A stretch of 38,393 bases of DNA from Hespellia sp. (GTDB lineage: Bacteria > Bacillota > Clostridia > Lachnospirales > Lachnospiraceae). The stretch is from contig JAQVCP010000024.1 in assembly GCA_028689735.1 (NCBI GenBank), positions 1-38,393 of the forward strand, in the 5' to 3' direction. The notes below the pieces were generated by a model. That model was not told the DNA's origin. It worked only from the letters and a program-made list of their open reading frames with translations, and searched no databases. Below, piece by piece: positions 31,806 through 38,393 of this stretch. The position numbers and the translations under genes were made by a program. Within the stretch, counting starts at the first letter, position 1. Every line of letters starts with the position of its first letter.

Positions 31806-32441
31806 TCAAATAATTTTCTTTACTGGATGCCGCACAACAGTTTTCAGTTTCCCCGCATTGCATCTTCTTGGATCAGACAGGTATATCTCATGATGGTACC
31901 GAGTATCTGTAATATCAAGTGTATATCCTTGCTGCCCCGCATACTTATGCATCGCTGCTATCGTTTTGGGTTCCTCATCAAAAGGACCAATATGCATACA
32001 CTGCACACATTTTCCCTCATCGTAAGTCCAAAAATCGACCTTAGAAAAATTAGTCTTTTTCTTTTTTGACGCTTCCTCTACCGCCCACTCAAATTCTTCT
32101 CTTGTGACAAAATCAGGAAGTCGAATTACGGAGATAAAGTTAAAATCCTCTTTGTGGTTATAATCTATTCCTGCAATCCCTTCCTGCCACCAGAATCCTT
32201 CTAATGGCGGTACTACATATTGAAAATATCCATCCATCTTATGACTGCCTTTATAACTCATCTTTATGGTAAATGCAATCCCATAAAGCAGTCCGATTCC
32301 GGTCTTATATTCGCCATTTTCATCATTGGGATTCCCCTTTCCCCGTACTGCAATATAATTCATGGCAGGCACGGTTACAATGCCCGGTTTCTTCGGCGGG
32401 AGGTAAAATTCTTTATATTTCTTCTTAAAATCAAAAGCCAT
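31806..32441 (-). CDS. GyrI-like small-molecule-binding domain protein
   Basis: About 211 aa from ATG 32441 (GAGG 8 bases upstream). The N-terminus (MAFDFKKKYKEFYLPPKKPGIVTVPAMNYIAVRG) and the EEFEWAVEEASKKKK and PFDEEPKTIAAMHKYAGQQGY segments match GyrI-like proteins that bind hydrophobic small molecules. Last gene of the WYL operon. Confidence 0.88.
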   Translation of the reverse strand: MAFDFKKKYKEFYLPPKKPGIVTVPAMNYIAVRGKGNPNDENGEYKTGIGLLYGIAFTIKMSYKGSHKMDGYFQYVVPPLEGFWWQEGIAGIDYNHKEDFNFISVIRLPDFVTREEFEWAVEEASKKKKTNFSKVDFWTYDEGKCVQCMHIGPFDEEPKTIAAMHKYAGQQGYTLDITDTRYHHEIYLSDPRRCNAGKLKTVVRHPVKKII

Positions 32442-32445
32442 AAGG

Positions 32446-32766
32446 TTATCCTCTTTTCTTTTGTTTCGGTTCTGGCAGTTCCTCATACATTGCCTCAAAT
32501 AACTGCTCCATAAACTGTCTGTTATCTATATCCTCAACCAAAATCATATCCTTTGCCCCTTCGTAGGGCGGCTCAAACGGTGCCTCTGGAAGCATATGTT
32601 TCGCACTGTCCACGGGCTTTACAAGAAAACGGTCGTCACATACATAAGCCGCAATTTTTCCTCGATAATAAATGATGTATTCTCCCATCATCATTCGATA
32701 TGTAATATCAGATAGTCCGGATAACTGATCCAATACAAAGTTTAAATATTCCTTCTTCGTTGCCAT
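32446..32766 (-). CDS. TfoX N-terminal domain protein
   Basis: 106 aa. TfoX_N signature: YRMMMGEYIIYYRGKIAAYVCDDRFLVKP and PYEGAKDMILVEDIDN. Function of the stand-alone domain is unclear; it is common in such mixed operons. It ends 4 bases before the next start. Confidence 0.88.
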   Translation of the reverse strand: MATKKEYLNFVLDQLSGLSDITYRMMMGEYIIYYRGKIAAYVCDDRFLVKPVDSAKHMLPEAPFEPPYEGAKDMILVEDIDNRQFMEQLFEAMYEELPEPKQKKRG

Positions 32767-32771
32767 TTCGC

Positions 32772-33164
32772 CTATTCCTCCTCGAAAGAACCAATCTCAA
32801 TCAGATTCCCCTCCGGGTCAGCAATGTAGCAGGTGCGTTGTCCCCAAGGCTCCGTTGTCGGCTGCATCACTGGCTGTGCACCCAGTTTCACGACGGATTC
32901 AAAGGTTCTGTCCACAGCATCATAATTTGAAACAGATAATGCGATTTCGTAATGACCGTTTATCCCTGTTGCATAAGAAAAACTTCTGCCTGTCATTTTC
33001 TCAAAATCCGTTTTTCTATAAAGAAGAAAAAGTGTTCCATCTTTTTCTAAAAAAACATTAGATGTATTTTCATCCTCTTTAATTTCAAAGCCAATCACAT
33101 CTCGATAAAATCGTACCATTGTTGGCATATCGTCTACCATTATTCCAAATCCATCTAGCCTCAT
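32772..33164 (-). CDS. VOC family (glyoxalase/bleomycin resistance-like) protein
   Basis: About 130 aa, two beta-alpha-beta-beta-beta repeats: MVRFYRDVIGFEIKED and GQRTCYIADPEGNLIEIGSF. Metal ligands of the fold are only partly evident (H in GHYEIAL, E in LIEI). ATG 33164 is chosen because AGGAGG lies 8 bases before it, against 2 bases for GTG 33170. Fourth-from-last in the operon order; overlaps nothing. Confidence 0.88.
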   Translation of the reverse strand: MRLDGFGIMVDDMPTMVRFYRDVIGFEIKEDENTSNVFLEKDGTLFLLYRKTDFEKMTGRSFSYATGINGHYEIALSVSNYDAVDRTFESVVKLGAQPVMQPTTEPWGQRTCYIADPEGNLIEIGSFEEE

Positions 33165-33166
33165 TT

Positions 33167-33925
33167 TCACTTCCTCCTAATTTGCTCGATTATTCCAATA
33201 AATTTTTTCTCACTTGGTATTTCATTGGTCACATAATTACCATTATAAAACAGTGCGAAATTTGTCCATGCAAACGGCACATTCTGTGCCTTTTCTCTGC
33301 TGTCGATTTTAATGGTTGTAAGCGCTATACTATTTTCTGCCGCATATTGTTCCAACAGTGGCACATATTTAGCGGTGAAAGGACATCCATTTGTATAATA
33401 AATAGAAAAGCCATTTAAATCATTTTGGGCCGCTTTTGCACATTCTTTCCACGCAGGAATCGGTGCCTGCGGCATAAAAGGTAAATACAGCAGTTCATAA
33501 AATGGTGCGGCTGTATCTGCCAATTGAAATCCCCTGTGTGCAAGATACTGTGGATCGGATAAAAATGACTTCTTTTTAGCCGAAGAAATCACTGTAATTC
33601 CAGCTTTTCCTTTTTGTCTGGCATCTTCAATGCACCGGTCCAGCAAATCATTTGCATATCCATGTCCTTTGCAGGAACCGGACACCCAGAAGCAATTGAT
33701 GTGCATATAATTGTCTGCCTGTATGGGAACCCATGCATTCTCAGCTGGAATGTATTCAATAAAACATTTCCCCCTGATGTCTGCCTTTAGAAATATAAGC
33801 CCTTCCCGCATCCTCTCCTTGAGCCATTCTTTTTTCGCAATCACTTGCGGGTCTTTGTTGCTTGATATGGCGCAGCATATATGTTCCTTTTCTATATTTT
33901 CGCCCGTTAGCTGTATATATTCCAT
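33167..33925 (-). CDS. GNAT acetyltransferase with C-terminal YoaP/thioredoxin-like domain
   Basis: About 252 aa. N-terminal GNAT fold (WVSGSCKGHGYANDLLDRCIEDARQKGKAGITVI, acetyl-CoA loop) and a C-terminal YoaP-like part with YYTNGCPFTAKYVPLLEQYA, resembling a thioredoxin fold with one Cys. ATG 33925 overlaps the WYL regulator stop (TGATG). Confidence 0.88.
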   Translation of the reverse strand: MEYIQLTGENIEKEHICCAISSNKDPQVIAKKEWLKERMREGLIFLKADIRGKCFIEYIPAENAWVPIQADNYMHINCFWVSGSCKGHGYANDLLDRCIEDARQKGKAGITVISSAKKKSFLSDPQYLAHRGFQLADTAAPFYELLYLPFMPQAPIPAWKECAKAAQNDLNGFSIYYTNGCPFTAKYVPLLEQYAAENSIALTTIKIDSREKAQNVPFAWTNFALFYNGNYVTNEIPSEKKFIGIIEQIRRK

Positions 33926-34830
33926 CACGAATACCTCGCTTTCATTTTCTCTATTATCTGCTGTATTTCATTTCTGATCTCCACGGGCTCCAAAAGTTCA
34001 GCCTGCTCCTGAAAGGTCAAGATCCATGTGATGAGATTTTCTTTGTCTGTATAATCTGTCTGAAAAAGTAAAGTCCCATTTTTCTGCTCTTCAAAGCAAT
34101 GTGGACCAAACTCTTCCACTAGGCGCCATTTACAGCGTGGATCAAACAGTGCCTTTACACGAATCCCTCCTGGGAAAATTCGTTCCGTAGACAAATCAGG
34201 CAATGGTACGGATTCTTTTGTGAAAACAGTTTCAGACAGCACCAGATCATCTATTCGATTCAGCTTGAACAGACGAAACTCCTCTCTTGCATGGCACCAT
34301 CCCCACACATACCAGCTTGACCAGCGAAATATGAGATAATAAGGCTTGATACGCCTCTCACTTTCTCCATGTGGAGCATAATATCTGAATCCCACCTCTT
34401 GGCAGTGATCAATTGCATTTCTGAGTAATTCGATTTTAGGGGCAAGGGATTCTTTGTACCAGGAAGACAGATCAATTAGAATCGACTGATTTCCCGTCAT
34501 AAAGTCAGATGTACCCGCTGCCAGCTTTTCCATTAACTGTCCATATCGATTGGTTCCATTAATGCTGTCAAGGCTCCTGAGTCCCGCAAGTATATCCTCC
34601 ATCTCTGTGTTGGTCAGAAGGGTATGCTCCAGTTTATAGTTGTCCATGATGGAAATGCCGCCATTTACTCCCTGTTTTGTGGCAATGGGGATTCCTGCTT
34701 TACATAAATTCTCGATATCACGATTGATGGTTCGTCTGGAAACCTCGAACTGTTCTGCTAAATAGGGTGCTGTAACGATGTCCTTTTGTAGTAATATGGA
34801 CAAAATCCCTATCAATCTGTCTATTTTCAT
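33925..34830 (-). CDS. YafY-type HTH-WYL transcriptional regulator
   Basis: 301 aa. N-terminal HTH_11 (VTAPYLAEQFEVSRRTINRDIENL), then a WYL domain (RIKPYYLIFRWSSWYVWGWCHAREEFRLFKLNRID) and a C-terminal extension. Heads the five-gene operon; its likely operator is at 34867-34892, so autoregulation is expected. The partner genes (VOC, GyrI-like, GNAT) suggest response to a toxic small molecule. Confidence 0.92.
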   Translation of the reverse strand: MKIDRLIGILSILLQKDIVTAPYLAEQFEVSRRTINRDIENLCKAGIPIATKQGVNGGISIMDNYKLEHTLLTNTEMEDILAGLRSLDSINGTNRYGQLMEKLAAGTSDFMTGNQSILIDLSSWYKESLAPKIELLRNAIDHCQEVGFRYYAPHGESERRIKPYYLIFRWSSWYVWGWCHAREEFRLFKLNRIDDLVLSETVFTKESVPLPDLSTERIFPGGIRVKALFDPRCKWRLVEEFGPHCFEEQKNGTLLFQTDYTDKENLITWILTFQEQAELLEPVEIRNEIQQIIEKMKARYS

Positions 34831-34866
34831 ATCTTTTCCTTTCGGCTAAAATAAATATATCACACA

Positions 34867-34921
34867 AAACACGACACCTGTATGTCGTGTTTATTATAAT
34901 CTTTTTATGGATCGCTTTCAA
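34867..34921 (-). promoter_or_regulatory. WYL operon promoter with palindromic operator
   Basis: Minus strand: TTGAAA (34916-34921), 17-base spacer, TATAAT (34893-34898). Directly after the -10 is AAACACGACA...TGTCGTGTTT (34867-34892), arms of 10 perfect bases around 6, covering the start of transcription. Confidence 0.85.
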
Positions 34922-34972
34922 CATTGAAATCTTAGAGATGAGAACCGAAGTCTTGCCAATATACCAAATCCG

Positions 34973-35009
34973 AAACGGGCAGGTAGCAAAAATGCATACC
35001 TGCCCGTTT
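34973..35009. other. 12-bp stem-loop without U-tract
   Basis: AAACGGGCAGGT pairs with ACCTGCCCGTTT around 13 bases. No U-rich run follows on either strand. It is probably the terminator or 3' structure of a gene now lost. Confidence 0.5.
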
Positions 35010-35046
35010 CCTTCCCTTTCCGCAAAGGTTATTTATTCCTGAATAA

Positions 35047-35187
35047 TATGAATCTGATGGTCTTGTCCACCGAGAGGAATACTCGCAGATCCCTCCAAAA
35101 GTGGGGTACAGCTTAACCGAAAAAGGGAAATCTCTTATTCCAATATTAGATAGTATGTGTGAATGGAGAGATAATCATAGAAACTGA
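35047..35187 (+). pseudogene. HxlR family regulator, C-terminal fragment
   Basis: Plus-strand reading from 35047 to TGA 35187 gives [19 protein letters not shown] then [18 protein letters not shown], the unmistakable wing and C-terminal helix of HxlR-type regulators. An in-frame stop lies just before, and the N-terminal half is missing. Not translatable as a whole protein. Confidence 0.8.
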
Positions 35188-35418
35188 ATTTGCTTCAGGA
35201 CACGTCCAATGTCCTCGTTGATACAAATTGACTTTGCTTCCATTTCTTTCGGTGCGTACGCTTCCCCCATATTGATACAGGCATGGTTCGGGACATAACA
35301 TCCTGTCATTCCACTGTTGGCAGCATTGACAATTGCCCCGCACTCTATAGCAGTAATATCTCCCATCTTCTTTGATCAGCTCACGCAACAAATAGTTTCT
35401 TCTTTCACTCTGATTCAT
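35175..35418 (-). pseudogene. Macrodomain protein remnant (frameshifted, deleted)
   Basis: One frame starts MNQSERRNYLLRELIKED, as in N-termini of zinc-binding macrodomain proteins; another frame from 35366 reads MGDITAIECGAIVNAANSGM then TGCYVPNHACI, the ADP-ribose-binding core. The joining segment and the whole C-terminal part are missing, about 180 residues in total. Its 3' end overlaps the HxlR fragment. Confidence 0.75.
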
Positions 35419-35451
35419 ATTTTCCCCCGAAGACTATACGTTTCAATGTTG

Positions 35452-35847
35452 TTAAAATTCATAAGGAGCATTGCCCGAAAAATCCGCAATTACACCATGA
35501 GGATTTTCCAGATAGAACACCTCAAAAATTGGGTTGTCTGCTGTCCGGTACTGTCCCTTTACAATTGGATTATTCATGCAGCCTTCTTTTACAGCCATAT
35601 TATTTTCAAATACAACTTTTCCTGCAAGACGAATCCATGCGTATTCTGGAGAGGAAACAGAAACTTCTACTTCTGGATTTTCTAACATATCTTTGTATAC
35701 ATCTTTTGTGTTGTTCGTGCAGAACCAAAGTTTACCTTCCCGCTCAAAACAAAACATGAATGGACGGCACTTTGCCTTTCCGTCACGACCAACTGTTGCT
35801 AAATACTGAACCGGGTTTGCCTGTAAAAACTCTACTACTTTATTCAT
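35452..35847 (-). CDS. Pyridoxamine 5'-phosphate oxidase-like flavin protein
   Basis: About 131 aa. Split-barrel signature: VQYLATVGRDGKAKCRPFMF, EGKLWFCTNNTKDVYKDM and PEVEVSVSSPEYAWIRLAGKVVF. Members bind FMN or F420 and reduce small molecules. ATG 35847 with GGAGG 8 bases upstream is preferred to TTG 35862. Controlled by two Rrf2-type sites at 35939-35999. Confidence 0.9.
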   Translation of the reverse strand: MNKVVEFLQANPVQYLATVGRDGKAKCRPFMFCFEREGKLWFCTNNTKDVYKDMLENPEVEVSVSSPEYAWIRLAGKVVFENNMAVKEGCMNNPIVKGQYRTADNPIFEVFYLENPHGVIADFSGNAPYEF

Positions 35848-35938
35848 TTTAATATCCTCCAATTTTAATTTTTCTCCTGCTCTCTACAAGTTGGCCAGAC
35901 CTGTAACGCTGTCAGTTTCTAGTGGTAACCACTCCCGT

Positions 35939-35999
35939 TGTAATTCCACATGTTACAACTATGTTATACCACTTGTTTGTTGTAATGTCAATGGTTACA
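35939..35999 (-). promoter_or_regulatory. Promoter with two Rrf2-type operators
   Basis: Minus strand: TTGACA (35986-35991), 17-base spacer, TATAAC (35963-35968). Dyads TGTAA-N9-TTACA lie at 35939-35957 (arms extend to GTTGTAA/TTACAAC) and 35981-35999, 42 bases apart; one covers the -35, the other the start region. Confidence 0.85.
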
Positions 36000-36010
36000 T
36001 CGTGTTTTCT

Positions 36011-36048
36011 CAAAAAATTTACCCGCACCTTTTTTAGGGTACGGGTAA
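36011..36048 (-). terminator. Intrinsic terminator of the rrf2-type gene
   Basis: Minus strand: TTACCCGTACC pairs with GGTGCGGGTAA, followed by a T6 run. It sits directly after the regulator stop at 36054. Confidence 0.85.
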
Positions 36049-36053
36049 CATCA

Positions 36054-36491
36054 TTATTCCTCTTGAATATATTTTTTTGTTTCCTCTACAATCTCTTGTA
36101 TGGTTATACTTCTCATTTCGTTCTCCATTGCTGTTTGGATCTGGTTCAGTTTATCATCTAAGACATTGTGTATATTTCGTCCTACTGGACATTCTTTATT
36201 TGGATTTTCGTGGAAATGAAAGAGTGATCCATTTTCTATACTGTCTACTGCCTTGTATATGTCGAGCATCGTTATCTCTGATAATGGTTTTGCTATTTCT
36301 GCACCGCCGCTTCCTCTGATAACATTGACAATTCCAGCAGCTTTTAATTGCTGAAGCAGCCGTCTGATTACGACAGGATTCACATTTATGCTTCCAGCAA
36401 GAAAATCGCTGGTCACTTTATAATCATCCTTGAATGTATCAATACACGTTAAAATATGAATAGCTATTGTAAATCTACTTGATATTTGCAC
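36054..36491 (-). CDS. Rrf2 family transcriptional regulator
   Basis: 145 aa. Winged helix MQISSRFTIAIHILTCI and KVTSDFLAGSINVNPVVIRRLLQQLKAAGIV; GSGGAEIAKPLSEITMLDIYKAV is the family wing. Only one Cys in the cluster region (KECPVG), so the three-Cys Fe-S set of IscR/NsrR is absent and a thiol- or ligand-based signal is likely. GTG start with GGAGG 7 bases upstream. The same operator lies before this gene and before the flavin-protein gene. Confidence 0.92.
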   Translation of the reverse strand: MQISSRFTIAIHILTCIDTFKDDYKVTSDFLAGSINVNPVVIRRLLQQLKAAGIVNVIRGSGGAEIAKPLSEITMLDIYKAVDSIENGSLFHFHENPNKECPVGRNIHNVLDDKLNQIQTAMENEMRSITIQEIVEETKKYIQEE

Positions 36492-36527
36492 AAATGTACC
36501 TCCAGATTCTATATCTATTTTCTAAAG

Positions 36528-36564
36528 ATTATACATCTGAGCGGGTGTAATGTCAATTATTACA
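36528..36564 (-). promoter_or_regulatory. rrf2-type promoter with operator
   Basis: Minus strand: TTGACA (36551-36556), 17-base spacer, TATAAT (36528-36533). The dyad TGTAATGTCAATTATTACA (36546-36564) covers the -35 and shares TGTAATGTCAAT with the site at 35981. Confidence 0.88.
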
Positions 36565-36600
36565 ACAAGTGCTTTCATTTCCACCACCTAACAGCCTGAC

Positions 36601-36702
36601 CTATGCATGTAAAAACTTTAAGACCTGGAAATTGAAATCTTTTGCCTCTTCGTATGTACTATGTCCATATCCCTTATACATTTTTAGCCGACTTCCATTT
36701 AT
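36601..36702 (-). pseudogene. Alpha/beta hydrolase C-terminal fragment
   Basis: Minus strand, ending at TAG 36601-36603, reads NGSRLKMYKGYGHSTYEEAK then DFNFQVLKFLHA: the strand, catalytic-His loop (GYGHSTY) and last helix of an alpha/beta hydrolase. The remainder is missing; the EFR1-type gene ends right at its truncation point. Confidence 0.75.
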
Positions 36703-36704
36703 CT

Positions 36705-37475
36705 CTATTGATTATTTGCTCTTTTTATTTCACTGATTCTAATATTGGAATTCAGATAGTGCTTATTTGGATTCTTTTCCTTCAATTTAACAAATTTAAT
36801 TGCCTTCATGGGGCAGGCATGGATACAGGCTAAGCACCCCTCGCATGCAGTATAATCATATGATATTCTTCCATCCTCACTGGATATACACCCCTTTGGA
36901 CAAACCTTTATACAGGTTTTGCAATTCACGCAATTGCCATCTACTTTATACAATGGATTCTCCCTAGATGGTTCGATCTTTCCTGTTCGCTCCAAATAAA
37001 TCCTATGCTGTTCTTTATCTATCTCGGATGCCTGTTGAATATATCTTTTCTTTTTAGCAATATCTGTCTTTATAAGTGCAATATGTTTCTCTACCTCTTT
37101 TTCTTCATCCATAAGAAGTTGTTCTTCTATATCGAATCCCGGCAATGCATTATCCACCATGATAATTGAATTAATATAATCTGCTTTTTTTCCAATTTGG
37201 TTCAAATATTCCTGTGTTAATTCTGCACATCCACCATGATGAAATCCATATGTTGAAATAATAAAAAAATAATCCGTATCAAATTCTGAGTTTTTAATGA
37301 ATGCTTTCACTATACCGGGGACTTCATGCCCGAACGTCGGACAGACAATACCAATTTGCTTTGCTGAATACTCTCTTTTTGATTTCTTCATTTCCTGCGG
37401 TATACTAAAGATTTCTTCCTCCAGTTGTTTTGCTACATAAAGACTATTTCCTGTTGCCGTAAAATAGAATACCAT
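36705..37475 (-). CDS. EFR1-type flavodoxin - 2[4Fe-4S] ferredoxin fusion
   Basis: About 256 aa. Flavodoxin-like domain (FYFTATGNSLYVAK, FMN phosphate loop) and a C-terminal double cluster domain with CVNCKTCIKVCPKGC and CEGCLACIHACP, each CxxCxxCxxxCP. Cytosolic electron carrier or reductase. ATG 37475 has GAGGTGA 8 bases upstream; a GTG at 37487 overlapping the regulator stop is an alternative. Co-transcribed with the Crp-family gene. Confidence 0.9.
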   Translation of the reverse strand: MVFYFTATGNSLYVAKQLEEEIFSIPQEMKKSKREYSAKQIGIVCPTFGHEVPGIVKAFIKNSEFDTDYFFIISTYGFHHGGCAELTQEYLNQIGKKADYINSIIMVDNALPGFDIEEQLLMDEEKEVEKHIALIKTDIAKKKRYIQQASEIDKEQHRIYLERTGKIEPSRENPLYKVDGNCVNCKTCIKVCPKGCISSEDGRISYDYTACEGCLACIHACPMKAIKFVKLKEKNPNKHYLNSNIRISEIKRANNQ

Positions 37476-37483
37476 AACTTTTC

Positions 37484-38074
37484 TCACCTCACATTCATAT
37501 TTTCTTTTAATGTTCTGCGAATTCTGGACAGCGATTGTGGTGCAATTCCAAGATATGTTGCAATCAATTGCTGATTCACCCTGCCCTCAAGACTGGGGAA
37601 GTTCTCTCGAAATGCCAGATAACGTTCTGTTGCGGATTTTGTCACGGAAGAAGTCTCTTTTTCATTTTTTAGATTGATTGAATTTTCCAACATGTTCACA
37701 TAAAACAGTAGAATTCCCGGTTCTTTTTTCATATACTCCATTAAGCATTCCCGATTCAATTCCAATACCCGACAAGTTTCCAGTGTTTCAAATTCACAGG
37801 TATGTGTTTTCTCCATAGTCAGGAAATCACCATTGTAGATAGAACCTTCTGAAATAAAAATATGTGTAACATCATTTCCATCCATATCAAGATAATAGCC
37901 CCGAATGATTCCTGATACTAAGAGAAAAACTCTATGTTCTGTATTCAATAGCATTTTTTTAGCATACTCTTTGATCATACATCCTTCTGCCATTTTCCAG
38001 AATACCTCCGGAGGAAAGTATTTTTCATTCTTTTTCAGAAATTGGGCTATGCTTTTCCTGTCCTCTTCTCTCAT
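37484..38074 (-). CDS. Crp/Fnr family transcriptional regulator
   Basis: 196 aa. N-terminal cyclic-nucleotide-binding-like beta roll (EHRVFLLVSGIIRGYYLDMDGNDVTHIFISEGS) and a C-terminal helix-turn-helix (VNQQLIATYLGIAPQSLSRIRRTL). Cysteines C32, C88 and C96 are scattered and do not form an Fnr cluster pattern. Related to regulators that sense small molecules in Bacteroides and clostridia. First gene of the pair with the flavodoxin-ferredoxin, probably its regulator. Confidence 0.9.
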   Translation of the reverse strand: MREEDRKSIAQFLKKNEKYFPPEVFWKMAEGCMIKEYAKKMLLNTEHRVFLLVSGIIRGYYLDMDGNDVTHIFISEGSIYNGDFLTMEKTHTCEFETLETCRVLELNRECLMEYMKKEPGILLFYVNMLENSINLKNEKETSSVTKSATERYLAFRENFPSLEGRVNQQLIATYLGIAPQSLSRIRRTLKENMNVR

Positions 38075-38130
38075 GTTCTACCTCTCGACTTTCTTTCTGT
38101 ATTGTATACGTTCCTTTCACTCTAAATATA

Positions 38131-38304
38131 TCACATGTCAAACTTTATATTTATAAGTTCTTCACTCAATTTCCAAAGTTGATCCGCATTCCTGGTATCA
38201 ACAGCCCATCTTCTTACACCATTTCGCTCTGGATAATCATCTGCAACCAATTCTGCAATATTACAATTTTCGTAACTGTTCAGTACCCTAATATCTAACA
38301 AGTA
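38131..38304 (-). pseudogene. Decayed C-terminal coding fragment (possibly SDR-type oxidoreductase)
   Basis: Minus strand from 38304 to TGA 38131 reads about 57 residues, including ENCNIAELVADDYPERNGV and NADQLWKLSEELINIKF. An in-frame TAG precedes it and no ribosome binding site or start exists. The end LWKLSEEL resembles C-termini of short-chain dehydrogenases, but this is weak. The rest of 38075-38393 shows nothing else supported. Confidence 0.45.
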
Positions 38305-38393
38305 CTATATTTGTGCAAAACAGAGAAAATAATTTTTCTGTTTTAGCACCAGTTTTAGGTTTTTAGAAAGGTTATCCACCACTTCCATCTGAT

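Noticed and set aside
1-38393. CRISPR arrays, tRNA or rRNA genes, and prophage modules
   Set aside because: No regularly spaced repeats, cloverleaf sequences, rRNA motifs or phage structural genes were seen; Rpn and Uma2 proteins alone do not make a defence island.

Overview
The window looks like chromosomal DNA of a gut-type, low-to-mid GC Firmicute, most likely a Lachnospiraceae (Blautia/Dorea/Mediterraneibacter-like). The reasons are strong AAGGAGG ribosome binding sites, a Spo0A-type C-terminal domain, a DUF3877-like protein, an EFR1-type flavodoxin-ferredoxin, a flavin reductase-rubredoxin fusion, an oxygen-sensitive pyruvate formate-lyase pair, and TTGACA/TATAAT promoters with 17-bp spacers. 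This placement is inference from gene content; no rRNA, tRNA or CRISPR array was seen.

Layout. (1) 1-3070: an Rpn/PD-(D/E)XK transposase-like gene flanked by a ~165-bp direct repeat, a structured G/C-tract region, a GarR/3-hydroxyisobutyrate-type dehydrogenase, a long perfect inverted repeat and a small membrane protein. (2) 3072-7853: an NlpC/P60 endopeptidase and a csoR / membrane-anchored HMA / copA copper operon, with the CsoR operator lying exactly in the promoter spacer and a CopZ-like domain fused to the CopA C-terminus behind its own Shine-Dalgarno. (3) 7964-9687: DUF3877-like protein, HTH-Uma2 protein, small protein. (4) 9921-14735: a CprABC/LanFEG-like ABC transporter (two permeases and an ATPase) divergent from its response regulator and histidine kinase, a lantibiotic/antimicrobial-peptide immunity module. 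(5) 14716-17426: EamA transporter, MgtC protein with a small membrane protein, Hrb-type flavoprotein-rubredoxin. (6) 17791-22033: proA, a LexA-like-fold repressor divergent from an orphan Spo0A DNA-binding domain, an HPr-like protein without the catalytic His, and an AraC regulator with a repeat-containing leader ORF. (7) 22024-25009: pflB-pflA. (8) 25217-30692: a compact cluster of stand-alone AMP-ligase, carrier protein, condensation domain, alpha/beta hydrolase and SCP2 protein, divergent from a TetR regulator with twin palindromic operators. (9) 30851-34921: NTF2-LytTR regulator, then a five-gene operon headed by a WYL regulator. (10) 34930-38393: an Rrf2/pyridoxamine-oxidase-like regulon with three copies of one operator, an EFR1/Crp pair and at least four decayed gene fragments.

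The most unusual item is region 8: all parts of an N-acylation/condensation assembly line exist as separate small proteins under one repressor-controlled promoter, suggesting production of an acylated small molecule (possibly a fatty acid amide or N-acyl amino acid). The CopA-CopZ internal start, the AraC leader ORF, the orphan Spo0A domain and the Rrf2 operator set are the next most useful leads.
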